A DNA stretch of 7,339 bases from Halobacteriales archaeon QH_10_65_19 (lineage in GTDB: Archaea; Halobacteriota; Halobacteria; Halobacteriales; Haloarculaceae). Position 1 is the first letter of the stretch; each line of letters opens with the position of its first letter. The notes beneath the pieces were generated by a model. It did no database searches and had not been told where the DNA came from. It saw only the letters and a list, made by a program, of their open reading frames with translations. A program made the translations under genes and the position numbers. The stretch lies in assembly GCA_003022085.1 (NCBI GenBank), contig PXQK01000181.1, positions 1-7,339 on the forward strand, in the 5' to 3' direction. This document shows positions 1-6,806 of this stretch, one piece after another.

Positions 1-717
1 GGGGCGTTCTCCGAGATACGGGAGGAGGCTGGCATCCCGGACGCCGAGGTTGATGCGTTCATCGACGCGATGGTTGCCGACATCGACGTCGACCGCTACA
101 GGACCTACGGCGACCTCCAATCGTATATGCGCGGCTCCGCGGCCGCAGTCGGGAACATGATGACGGCGATCATGGACGTCGACCAGCCGGAGACGGCCAG
201 GCCACACGCGATGGCGCTGGGCGAGGCGTTCCAGCTGACGAACTTCATCAGGGACGTCTACGAGGATATCGAGGAACTCGGCCGTGTGTACCTGCCCCTC
301 GAGACCCTCCGACGTCACAACGTTACTGTCGACCAGCTCCGCCGCGGGGAGGTAACTCCAGGGTTCCGGCGCGCGATCCAGTCCGAACTCGCGCGTACCG
401 AGGACCGTTACCGGCACGGAGTCCGGGGGATCGAGTACCTTCCCAGAGACTGCCAGTTCGCCGTGCTGCTCTCCGCGGTGCTGTACGCGGAACACCACCG
501 CCTGATCCGGCGGCAGGATTTTGACGTGCTCACGTCGCGCCCCTCGCTCTCGCGGACCCGCAAGCTCTGGCTGATCGCCCGGACCTGGTGGAACTGGCGG
601 CAGTACAACGACCCTGTTACCGTGTTCCGCCGCGTCAGCGCGATCCCGACAGAGGAGACGCCGACAGACGAGACTGCCACGGGTGGCCCGGATCACGGGG
701 TCCCCTCCCCCGACTGA
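1..717 (+). CDS. crtB: Phytoene synthase, 3' part (5' end outside window)
   Basis: This is the C-terminal 238 residues of a squalene/phytoene synthase, which condenses two geranylgeranyl diphosphates to phytoene, the first committed step of carotenoid synthesis. The frame is open from base 1, so the start and the first Asp-rich motif lie upstream. The second family signature is clear at 220-312: GEAFQLTNFIRDVYEDIEEL followed by GRVYLPLETL, with the DVYED aspartates that bind Mg-diphosphate. An upstream YMRGSAAAVGNMM segment matches the conserved helix before it. The last 25 or so residues are low-complexity (T, E, D, P) and probably disordered. The gene converges on cruF, with 102 bases between the two stops and no obvious terminator there. 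A dehydrosqualene or squalene synthase is possible from family membership, but the carotenoid neighbours favour CrtB. Confidence 0.94.
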   Translation, partial: GAFSEIREEAGIPDAEVDAFIDAMVADIDVDRYRTYGDLQSYMRGSAAAVGNMMTAIMDVDQPETARPHAMALGEAFQLTNFIRDVYEDIEELGRVYLPLETLRRHNVTVDQLRRGEVTPGFRRAIQSELARTEDRYRHGVRGIEYLPRDCQFAVLLSAVLYAEHHRLIRRQDFDVLTSRPSLSRTRKLWLIARTWWNWRQYNDPVTVFRRVSAIPTEETPTDETATGGPDHGVPSPD

Positions 718-819
718 TACTGATTGTTGTCCCTCGGTACGGCTCCGAAGAGACATCTCTCTAACATGTGCCAACGTTGCTGGAAGCAGTTACGACGGCC
801 CGTGCGACGGCTCTTGGCG

Positions 820-1645
820 CTACGTGAGCCTGCGGGGCAGAACCGCAAAGTCGAACCGGTCGATGTGGACGAGCCACGCAGCGAACAGCACAGCGACCCC
901 GACCGGGATCCAGGCGCCGTAGAACGCGTTGATCACGCCCCAGAGCAGCACGAAGCTGACCATGTCGTCGAGCACGTACGGACAGGACTCGACGCGCTCC
1001 AGCAGCGTCGTTCTCCGGAACGCGAGGTCGACGAGCAGCGTTGCGACAACTGCGCTGAGCACCCAGCCGGCGTAGTTCGCGAGCGGTACCCCGTAGAACC
1101 CGCCCCCGGCGAACGACCAGAAGCCGAGCGCCCCGCGGCCCGAGCAACAGCAGGCAGAGGAGGTAGCTGTTGAGCGCGAGCGGGATGAAAAACACCGGGA
1201 GGCCGAGCGGGATCGTGTCCAGCAGCATCGGTCCCAGCGGTACCTCGTAGCTGAACTCGCCGTAGGGGACGCCCCAGGTTGCACCGACGAACTCGATCAC
1301 GTACGTGTAGGCGATCAGAAGCGACAGCGCGCCGGCGGCCCGGCGGTTCACCAGCGGTGCCAGCCCCGAGACGAGGGGCAACCGCATCACTGCGACGCCG
1401 AACAGCACGAGGTACGGGTTGAACGCTAGCGGGTCCGGCAACAGTCCCTCCGCGCTGGCCACGAGCAGGATGGCGCCGGTCACCGGGAAGAGTACCGCGA
1501 TTGTAAAGCGGTTGTTGGCCACGGTCCGGTCGAGGAGGCGCTCGAAGGCCGCCCGGTCCCGGAACGCACTGCGGAGGCCCTCGCGGTCGAGGTGGTCGCT
1601 TGCACCCGACTCCCTGCGCAGCGGTTCCCTGGATCCGTCAGGCAT
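820..1645 (-). pseudogene. cruF: Bisanhydrobacterioruberin hydratase (CruF), reading frame broken
   Basis: CruF is a multi-pass membrane protein that hydrates the ends of the C50 carotenoid to give bacterioruberin. The start at 1645 is supported by GGAGG (1653-1657) seven bases upstream and by an 8-base overlap with the lyeJ stop. The first frame gives about 169 residues, with hydrophobic helices and the family segment GVPYGEFSYEVPLGPMLL, ending around NSYLLCLLLLG (codon 1141-1139). The homologous sequence then resumes one base out of frame, from the codon at 1131, as ALGFWSFAGGGFYGVP, and runs through CPYVLDDMVSFVLLWG to a stop at 820. From memory of the family, a loop of roughly 25-35 residues with a conserved D-x-VLDP motif should lie between these parts and is missing. 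Read without correction, the first frame runs on as unrelated Arg-rich sequence to 761. The protein as written would lack its last helices. Identity is firm; whether the lesion is real is not known. Confidence 0.85.
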
Positions 1646-2522
1646 ACACGAGCCTCCAGATCCCGCCCATCGTGAGGATGGCTCCGGCGAGCGTGTTCAG
1701 TGTCGGGAACCACCAGTAGGCCCGCGAGACCGCGACGTTCCGGACGACGATGCCGGCGATAAAGAGCGGATAGATACCGAACACCACCCCGAAAAACGGG
1801 TGGATCGCGGCCATCAGCCCGGCCGCGGCGAGCCAGCAGCCCGCACAGTATGCGAGCGTTCGCTGCTTGCCCAGTAGCGTCGCTGTCGTCCGGATTCCGG
1901 CTGCGCGGTCGGGTTCGATGTCGGGGATCGCCGAGAACGTGTGCATCCCCATCGCCCAGATCCAGCCGCCGGCGACGGCGACCGCCGGCGGGAACGATCC
2001 GGTCAGCGTGGCGTAGGCCACGACCGCTGGAAGCACGTACAGCCCGTTCGAGATCGAATCCAGGAAGGGGACGGTCTTGAGCCGCAGCGGGGGTGTGCTG
2101 TAGGCGACTCCAAGCAGGTAGAATCCCGCGAGCGCCGCGAGCGCCGCGCGCCCCAGGACGGGCGCGAATCCGGCGCCCAGTAGTGCCGCCGCGGCGACGA
2201 CGCCTGTCACCGCCCTGCTGCCGGTGTACTGCACCTCGCGACCTTCCTCTGACTTCTTGGGGTTCAGCTCGTCGATGTCGGCGTCGAAGATGTCGTTGAC
2301 GCCGTACAGAAAGAGGTTGGCCGGAACGAGGAAGTACAGAAACAGCGCGGCGGTGATCGGCTGGACGAACTCGCCGGTCGCGCCCGCGCCGTAGACGACC
2401 CCCACGATTACCGGTCCGGCGAGATACAGCCAGAACCGCGGGCGCGAGAGCCAGAACAGGTACCCCGGGAGCGTCCGCTCGGACGGGGCCATCGACGAGA
2501 GGCGGCCGGCCACGTCTGCCAT
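1638..2522 (-). CDS. lyeJ: Lycopene elongase/1,2-hydratase, UbiA-family prenyltransferase
   Basis: This integral membrane prenyltransferase of 294 residues adds C5 (dimethylallyl) units to the ends of lycopene on the way to bacterioruberin. The UbiA family motifs are both present: NDIFDADID at residues 76-84, and IPDIEPDRAAGIRT at about 199-212, with Asp201 and Asp205; these are the two Mg-diphosphate sites. YSTPPLRLK at 141-149 is another family landmark. Hydrophobic stretches suggest 8-9 membrane helices. The ATG at 2522 was chosen because homology-like sequence begins shortly after it and it lies close to the divergent promoter region. GTG at 2525 or 2531 and ATG at 2492 are alternatives, and the transcript may be leaderless. 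It overlaps cruF by 8 bases (ATGCCTGA), so the two are translationally coupled. Other UbiA enzymes (menaquinone or heme pathways) are less likely because of the cruF and crtB context. Confidence 0.92.
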   Translation of the reverse strand: MADVAGRLSSMAPSERTLPGYLFWLSRPRFWLYLAGPVIVGVVYGAGATGEFVQPITAALFLYFLVPANLFLYGVNDIFDADIDELNPKKSEEGREVQYTGSRAVTGVVAAAALLGAGFAPVLGRAALAALAGFYLLGVAYSTPPLRLKTVPFLDSISNGLYVLPAVVAYATLTGSFPPAVAVAGGWIWAMGMHTFSAIPDIEPDRAAGIRTTATLLGKQRTLAYCAGCWLAAAGLMAAIHPFFGVVFGIYPLFIAGIVVRNVAVSRAYWWFPTLNTLAGAILTMGGIWRLVYA

Positions 2523-2552
2523 CACTACCACTAGAGGGATCGATCGGTTTGT

Positions 2553-2567
2553 GGGTTTTTGTTTTCG
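2553..2567 (-). promoter_or_regulatory. Possible lyeJ-cruF promoter (BRE/A-rich box)
   Basis: On the - strand this reads CGAAAACAAAAACCC. A CGAAAA sequence resembling the haloarchaeal BRE is followed by an A-rich stretch that could act as a weak TATA box. It lies about 30-40 bases upstream of the lyeJ ATG, which would put transcription start near 2525-2531 and give a nearly leaderless mRNA. No good TATA consensus is present, so this is only a candidate. Confidence 0.3.
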
Positions 2568-2606
2568 TGGCAGCCGACTGTAGTGTTCCCCTCGGACGAC
2601 AGATGA

Positions 2607-2619
2607 CGAAACACTTAGG
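2607..2619 (+). promoter_or_regulatory. Likely fixA operon promoter (BRE + TATA-like)
   Basis: CGAAACACTTAGG fits the usual haloarchaeal pattern of a CGAAA-type BRE followed directly by a CTTA-centred TATA element. With the archaeal spacing of about 26 bases, transcription would start near 2642, giving a leader of about 17 bases that contains the fixA ribosome binding site. It overlaps the left arm of an inverted repeat (ACACT 2611-2615 / AGTGT 2624-2628). Confidence 0.45.
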
Positions 2620-2644
2620 ACGCAGTGTCTCCCCAACACCGGTA

Positions 2645-2658
2645 GGGGAGTGATACAG
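2645..2658 (+). promoter_or_regulatory. Ribosome binding site that fixes the fixA start
   Basis: GGGGAGTGATACAG contains GGAG (2647-2650) plus TGAT, close to the complement of the haloarchaeal 16S rRNA tail (GGAGGTGAT). It stands eight bases before the ATG at 2659. This selects that ATG over the in-frame GTG at 2650, which overlaps the site, and over the ATG at 2665. Confidence 0.6.
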
Positions 2659-3576
2659 ATGCGCATGGTCGTACTCACCAAAGGCGTCCCGGACTTCCGC
2701 GAGGGGAAAGTATCTTTCGACGAGGACGGACACCTCGAGCGCGGGAAGACGCCGACGGTCATGAATCCGAACGACAAGACCGCCTTGCGTGCCGCGTTGC
2801 AGACGAAGGTGAAACACGGCGGGAAGGTCTCACTGATGAGCATGGGGCCGCCCGGCTACGCGGAGATCCTCGAAGAGGGGATGGCAGACGTCTACGCCGA
2901 CGACCTCTATCTCCTCAGTGACCGGGAGATGGGCGCCGCCGACACGTGGGCGACGGCGATGACCGTCACGACGGGACTAGAACACCTCGACGAGAGGCCG
3001 GACCTGATCTTTGCGGGGTTCAAAACTGCCGACGGCGAGACCGGCCACACCGGTCCCCAGACCAAGTGGTGCCTGGACATCAGCGACGCGATGCCGGACT
3101 ACCCGCTGATCACCCACGTCGTCGCGCTGGACGTCGACGAGGAGGCGGGAACTCTCCGGGCCAAGCGCCTCGTCGAGGGCGACGTCTCTGAGATCGAGAC
3201 AATCGAAGCCGATCTGCCCGCATTCGTCGTCGCGGATCCGGAGTTCGAGCCCTCCTACCAGCGGGCCGAACACCGCCTGAGGCACAAGGACTTCCGCGCG
3301 GAGACGGCACAGCGGGCTGCCGAGTTCGGGGAGTACCTGGCGGACGAGGCCGACGAGGATCCCGCCGACTGGGAGCGGTTCCACACCTGGAACCACGAGG
3401 ATCTCAACCTCGATCCGGACTACATCGGCCTGGACGGCTCTCCGACGATCGTCGCCGGCGTCGACCCGATTCCGAAGGCACCCTCCGAGCGGGAGGCGAC
3501 CGTGGTCGACCCCGCGGACGACGCGGACATGGAGAACGTATTCGAGGAACTGAACAAGTATGCGGCAGGTGACTGA
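2659..3576 (+). CDS. fixA: Electron transfer flavoprotein beta subunit (FixA/EtfB)
   Basis: This 305-residue protein is the beta subunit of a FixAB-type electron transfer flavoprotein, the cytoplasmic partner that oxidises NADH and, in bifurcating members, carries the bifurcating flavin. Family landmarks are visible: an opening strand MRMVVLTKGVPD, the NPND-TAL segment at 36-43 (NP-D-ALE-type in relatives), GAADTWATA at about 92-100, and the nucleotide-loop motif KTADGETGHTGP at 122-133, corresponding to the usual ADGDTGQVGP. It is some 50 residues longer than bacterial FixA (about 256), mostly from an acidic C-terminal part rich in D and E. It is the first gene of the operon, with only two bases before fixB, whose AGGTGA ribosome binding site (3567-3572) lies in the end of fixA. 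It could be a plain EtfB, but the FixC/FixX neighbours support FixA. Confidence 0.93.
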   Translation: MRMVVLTKGVPDFREGKVSFDEDGHLERGKTPTVMNPNDKTALRAALQTKVKHGGKVSLMSMGPPGYAEILEEGMADVYADDLYLLSDREMGAADTWATAMTVTTGLEHLDERPDLIFAGFKTADGETGHTGPQTKWCLDISDAMPDYPLITHVVALDVDEEAGTLRAKRLVEGDVSEIETIEADLPAFVVADPEFEPSYQRAEHRLRHKDFRAETAQRAAEFGEYLADEADEDPADWERFHTWNHEDLNLDPDYIGLDGSPTIVAGVDPIPKAPSEREATVVDPADDADMENVFEELNKYAAGD

Positions 3577-3578
3577 TC

Positions 3579-5297
3579 ATGCCAGAGATCGATCCCACTG
3601 ACCACGAGATCGCCGAACTCGGACCGAAACTCACGGAGATCGACGACGAGCAGGAGCTGGAGGAGATGCTCGCCATGGAGAAAGGCGGCGAGGGTCGTAC
3701 CCCGGTTATCACGCTCATCAAGGACCGCCTCGAGAAAGTCGGCGGCGAGGACGAGGCGGTCGATCCGGCCGAGGCCGACCTCACAGAGATGACGATCGCG
3801 GACATCGCCAACATGATCCGCGAGGTCGAGGATATCGAGGTCCTCCGGGACATCCTCGAACGCGAGAAGGAGGGCAAGGACCGGAAAGGCGCCGTATCGC
3901 AGATCGAGAAGAAGATCGACAACCTCGAGGAGGACGACGAGGACCGCGAGGAGGTCGAGTACGTCCCACCCGAGGAAAAACACCCCGACCTGGACCACCC
4001 GACTGCCGACAAGCCGTACGTCGAGGGGACCGTCGACGGCGAGTACCGCGATATGTGGGTCTACTGCGAGACCCAGCAGGGCGAACTCATCGACGTCTCC
4101 CGGGAGATGCTCGGCAAGACCCGGGAACTGATCGACGGGTACAACGACAACTACGACGAGAACGAAGAGGTGGTCGCGGTGCTGATCGGCGACGGCGTCG
4201 GCGACCTGACCGAGGAGTGTCTCGCCTACGGCGCCGACCGCGTCGTCTACCACGACGACGAACGGCTCACGCGGTTCCGACACACACCCTACACGAAGAT
4301 CTTCTGTCACATGTGCCGCGACTGGGAGGCCGACTGGCAAAACTACCACGAACCCCGGTACACGGTGTTCCCGGCGACAAACAACGGCCGGGACCTCTCT
4401 GCGCTGGTCCAGGGGGAACTCGACTCGGGGCTGGCCTCGGACTGCTCGGGGCTGTACATCGAGAGCGCGGATATCTCCAACCCCGCAAAGACCGGCCGCC
4501 CCGGCGAAACGAAGACGTTCGAGAAGATACTGCACATGAAGCGCCCGGACTTCTCCGGGTTCGAGTACTCCTCCATTCTATGTATCGACAAGCCACACCG
4601 GGACTTCCACCCACAGGGCGCGTCGGTCATCCCGGGGAGTTTCGAGATCCCCGAGGCCGAGCCAGAGCCGGAGGGCGAGGTCGACGAACACGACACCGAA
4701 CTCCCGGGCGACTGGTTCCAGACCGAGGTGACGGAGTACGACCAGCTCGACGAGGGTGTCGATCTCACCGGTCACGACGTGGTCGTCGCCATGGGTCGGG
4801 GTATCGACCGCGTCGACCCGACCGAGGGGATCGAACTCGGACTGGAACTCACAGACCAGTTCGAGGACGCCGGCTTCGGACTCTCACGGGGCGTGATCAC
4901 CGCTTCCTACGAGTTCGGCGGCCACGTCGAGCAATACATCACCGAGGAACGGCAGATCGGCGAGTCGGGTCAGGTCGTCGAGCCCGAACTGTACATCGCC
5001 GCCGGGATCAGCGGCGCGGTCCAGCACAAAGTCGGCATGGACGAGTCCGACACTATCGTCGCGATCAACACCGATCCCGAGGCGGACATCCGGGACTTCT
5101 CGGATTACTTCATCGAGGGGGACCTCTTCGAGGTGCTCCCGCGGCTGACCGAAAGCACGAACACTACGAGGCGGTCGTCGTCGGGGCCGGCCCCGGCGGC
5201 GCGGCCACGGCGGCGACACTGGCACAGCACGGCGTCGAGACGCTCGTACTGGAGCGGGGCGTCGACGCCGGCTCCAAGAACGTTTCGGGTGGCCTGA
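3579..5297 (+). CDS. fixB: Electron transfer flavoprotein alpha subunit (FixB/EtfA) with repeat-bearing N-terminal extension; 3' end disrupted
   Basis: FixB is the alpha subunit that binds the electron-transferring FAD. The start is set by AGGTGA six bases upstream. Residues 1-130 are an acidic extension with two helical repeats (11-54 and 73-116). The ETF N-terminal domain begins near residue 158 (MWVYCE). SGLASDCSGL and a later RPDFSGF...VIPGSFE segment match the family. The FAD domain has GRG at 406-408, QIGESG at 459-464 and GISGAVQH at 476-483, and family-like sequence ends at FEVLPRLTE (residue 525, base 5153). Bacterial FixB has about 313 residues. From about 5154 the frame reads into fixCX in the wrong frame and gives 47 Arg/Ser-rich residues that are not native, stopping at 5297. 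The true stop codon and probably 10-20 C-terminal residues are missing. Catalytic parts look complete. Confidence 0.92.
   Translation: MPEIDPTDHEIAELGPKLTEIDDEQELEEMLAMEKGGEGRTPVITLIKDRLEKVGGEDEAVDPAEADLTEMTIADIANMIREVEDIEVLRDILEREKEGKDRKGAVSQIEKKIDNLEEDDEDREEVEYVPPEEKHPDLDHPTADKPYVEGTVDGEYRDMWVYCETQQGELIDVSREMLGKTRELIDGYNDNYDENEEVVAVLIGDGVGDLTEECLAYGADRVVYHDDERLTRFRHTPYTKIFCHMCRDWEADWQNYHEPRYTVFPATNNGRDLSALVQGELDSGLASDCSGLYIESADISNPAKTGRPGETKTFEKILHMKRPDFSGFEYSSILCIDKPHRDFHPQGASVIPGSFEIPEAEPEPEGEVDEHDTELPGDWFQTEVTEYDQLDEGVDLTGHDVVVAMGRGIDRVDPTEGIELGLELTDQFEDAGFGLSRGVITASYEFGGHVEQYITEERQIGESGQVVEPELYIAAGISGAVQHKVGMDESDTIVAINTDPEADIRDFSDYFIEGDLFEVLPRLTESTNTTRRSSSGPAPAARPRRRHWHSTASRRSYWSGASTPAPRTFRVA
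3609..3926 (+). repeat. Tandem protein-domain repeat encoded in the fixB 5' region
   Basis: Residues 11-54 and 73-116 of FixB align without gaps at a fixed offset of 62 residues. Identical positions include I11/I73, A12/A74, E20/E82, D23/D85, L27/L89, L31/L93, E34/E96, K35/K97, G37/G99, R40/R102 and I47/I109 (11 of 44), and most others are conservative. Both copies have the pattern of two amphipathic helices around L-x3-L-x2-EK-x4-R. The pattern recalls small helical modules with an L..LL..E....R core seen in other prokaryotic proteins. No function can be assigned; protein contact or a spacer role is a guess. Confidence 0.75.
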
Positions 5298-6805
5298 TCT
5301 ACGCGGAGGAGTCCGCACCCTACACTATCGACGGACTGTTCCCGGAGTTCCGCGAGGAGGCGGCCGAGCGGCCGGTTGAGGAGTACTACATCCACAACAT
5401 CGCCGGCGAGAAGGTCGAGACGTTCGACCTCCACGACATCCACCACCACGACACGGACTGGTGTGACGCCGTGCTCCGGCGGAAGATGGACTCCTGGCTC
5501 GCAGAGCGCGTCCACGAGATGACCTGCGAGACGGGCGGCGGCCTCCTGACCGGCGTCCGGGCGAACGGACTCCTGCGCGAGGGCGGGAAAATCGTCGGCG
5601 TCACGTCAGACGAACTCGATCCGATCACGGCCGACGTCATCATCGCCGCCGACGGCGTCAACTCTGAACTCGCCCGGGACGCGGGCCTGATGGACTGGGA
5701 GGAGCCCGAAGACTGGTTCCAGGGCGTGAAAGCGGTAGTCGACATGCCGCCGGAGGCGATCACCGAGCGGTTCGACGTCGACGACGACGAGGGGGTCGCC
5801 CACCTGTTCTCGGGCGACCTGTTCGAGGGCGTCCGGGGCGGCGGCTTCCTCTACACCAACGAGGAGTCGCTGTCGATCGGGACCGTGTTCCACCTCGACT
5901 CACTGGCGGCACAGCGGGCCGAACCCCACGAACTGCTTGACAGCCTGCTCACCCACCCGCTGCTCGACCAGTGGTTCCAGGGGGAGTACCACGAGCGGGA
6001 GTACTCCGCGAAACTCGTTCCGGACTCGAAGAAAGTCGCGCATTCCTCGCCCCACCGCGGTCGGCTGCTGCTCGTGGGCGACGCCGCCGGGCAGATGCAG
6101 GCCCAGGGCCCGATCATCAAGGGGATGAACCACGCGGTGACCGCCGGCGGACTCGCTGCGGAGGCGTTTGCCGAGGCCAAGAGCCGCGGCAACACGGAGG
6201 CTGCGGGGACGCTGTACGAGCAGAAACTCGAAGACGAGGGCGTGATGGATCAGCTCCGGCCCACCCGCTACCGCGTGACCCACGTCGTCTCCGAGAGCGA
6301 CGTCGTCAACAGCGTCGGCAGCGCAGTGCTCAACTCCACGATCGGCGCGGCCGGAATCAAACTGTTCGACGGCCTCATCGAGGACGCGTTCAACTCGCCG
6401 TTCGTTCTCGGGATGATCCCCGACACGCGGCTCTCGTACGTGACGGTGCCGACGCGCATCGCGGAGGTGCTCGGTGATCCGGTCGACGAGTACAACGACG
6501 TCGAACCACCGGACCTGGCCGACCGGATCGGCGACCTGACCTACGACGTCGACGACCCGCACATCGAGGTACTCGACAACAGCTTCGAGGCCAGCGGCAC
6601 CGCGGTGACGGCCTGCCCGGTCAGCGCCCGGGGTTTCGGCGGCGGCTGCTACCGCGAGGAGACAGTCAAGACCAACGGCACGGAGGAGAAGAAAGTCAGC
6701 CTCGACACACAGCCCTGCGTCGAGTGTGGCACCTGCGCGGTCGTCGCCGACACCCACTGGGAGCACCCGCCCGGCGGCAAAGGCGTCGAGTTCAAGGAAG
6801 GGTAG
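5159..6805 (+). CDS. fixCX: FixC flavoprotein dehydrogenase fused to FixX ferredoxin domain; start codon missing
   Basis: From 5159 this frame encodes a FixC-family FAD protein of about 548 residues. It begins EHYEAVVVGAGPGG, the dinucleotide-binding fold, then has GSKNVSGG and the FAD-binding LLVGDAAGQMQAQGPIIKGM (6068-6127). The last 90 residues, from DPHIEVLD, match FixX: a [4Fe-4S] domain with Cys at 6614 (ACPVSARGF), then CVECGTC (6716-6736) and WEHPPGGKGVEF. One extra Cys (6647) sits in the GGGC loop. The layout recalls ETF-quinone oxidoreductase, so it probably takes electrons from FixAB and reduces quinone at the membrane. No ATG, GTG or TTG lies near position 5159 in this frame; relatives would begin with Met just before EHYEAV. 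The 5' end appears lost together with the fixB stop. FixC shares its superfamily with geranylgeranyl reductases, but the operon and FixX domain argue for FixC. Confidence 0.92.
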   Translation, partial: EHYEAVVVGAGPGGAATAATLAQHGVETLVLERGVDAGSKNVSGGLIYAEESAPYTIDGLFPEFREEAAERPVEEYYIHNIAGEKVETFDLHDIHHHDTDWCDAVLRRKMDSWLAERVHEMTCETGGGLLTGVRANGLLREGGKIVGVTSDELDPITADVIIAADGVNSELARDAGLMDWEEPEDWFQGVKAVVDMPPEAITERFDVDDDEGVAHLFSGDLFEGVRGGGFLYTNEESLSIGTVFHLDSLAAQRAEPHELLDSLLTHPLLDQWFQGEYHEREYSAKLVPDSKKVAHSSPHRGRLLLVGDAAGQMQAQGPIIKGMNHAVTAGGLAAEAFAEAKSRGNTEAAGTLYEQKLEDEGVMDQLRPTRYRVTHVVSESDVVNSVGSAVLNSTIGAAGIKLFDGLIEDAFNSPFVLGMIPDTRLSYVTVPTRIAEVLGDPVDEYNDVEPPDLADRIGDLTYDVDDPHIEVLDNSFEASGTAVTACPVSARGFGGGCYREETVKTNGTEEKKVSLDTQPCVECGTCAVVADTHWEHPPGGKGVEFKEG

Positions 6806-6806
6806 T

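Noticed and set aside
2650..2658. GTG at 2650 as the fixA start
   Set aside because: It overlaps the GGAG ribosome binding site; ATG at 2659 has ideal spacing and gives the usual short N-terminus.
1480..2817. Long - strand open frame of 445 codons across lyeJ
   Set aside because: Arg-rich composition with no family resemblance for most of its length; lyeJ, with clear UbiA motifs, occupies the overlapping frame. Only its last residues coincide with the cruF N-terminus.
2523..2843. N-terminally extended lyeJ starting at 2843
   Set aside because: The extra 107 residues overlap fixA on the other strand and the divergent promoter region, and do not resemble UbiA proteins.
3420..4535. Long - strand open frame of 371 codons opposite fixB
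   Set aside because: It is Val/Leu/Asp-rich antisense of an acidic protein, a usual artefact of GC-rich coding DNA, and fixB on the + strand has clear ETF motifs.
4055..5158. A continuous open frame running upstream of fixCX inside fixB, which would make a 916-residue protein
   Set aside because: The first 368 residues are Arg/Gly/Pro-rich shadow of the fixB frame, typical of GC-rich haloarchaeal DNA; FixB homology is in the other frame and FixC homology starts only at about 5159.
5148..5162. Programmed -1 frameshift joining FixB to FixCX
   Set aside because: The offset is -1, but there is no slippery heptamer (local sequence ACCGAAAGCACGAAC) and no evident downstream structure; a FixB-FixC fusion would also break the usual subunit arrangement. 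Deletion or sequence error is simpler.
5159..6529. Geranylgeranyl reductase instead of FixC
   Set aside because: The superfamily is shared and carotenoid genes are near, but the operon with fixA/fixB and the fused FixX domain identify it as FixC.
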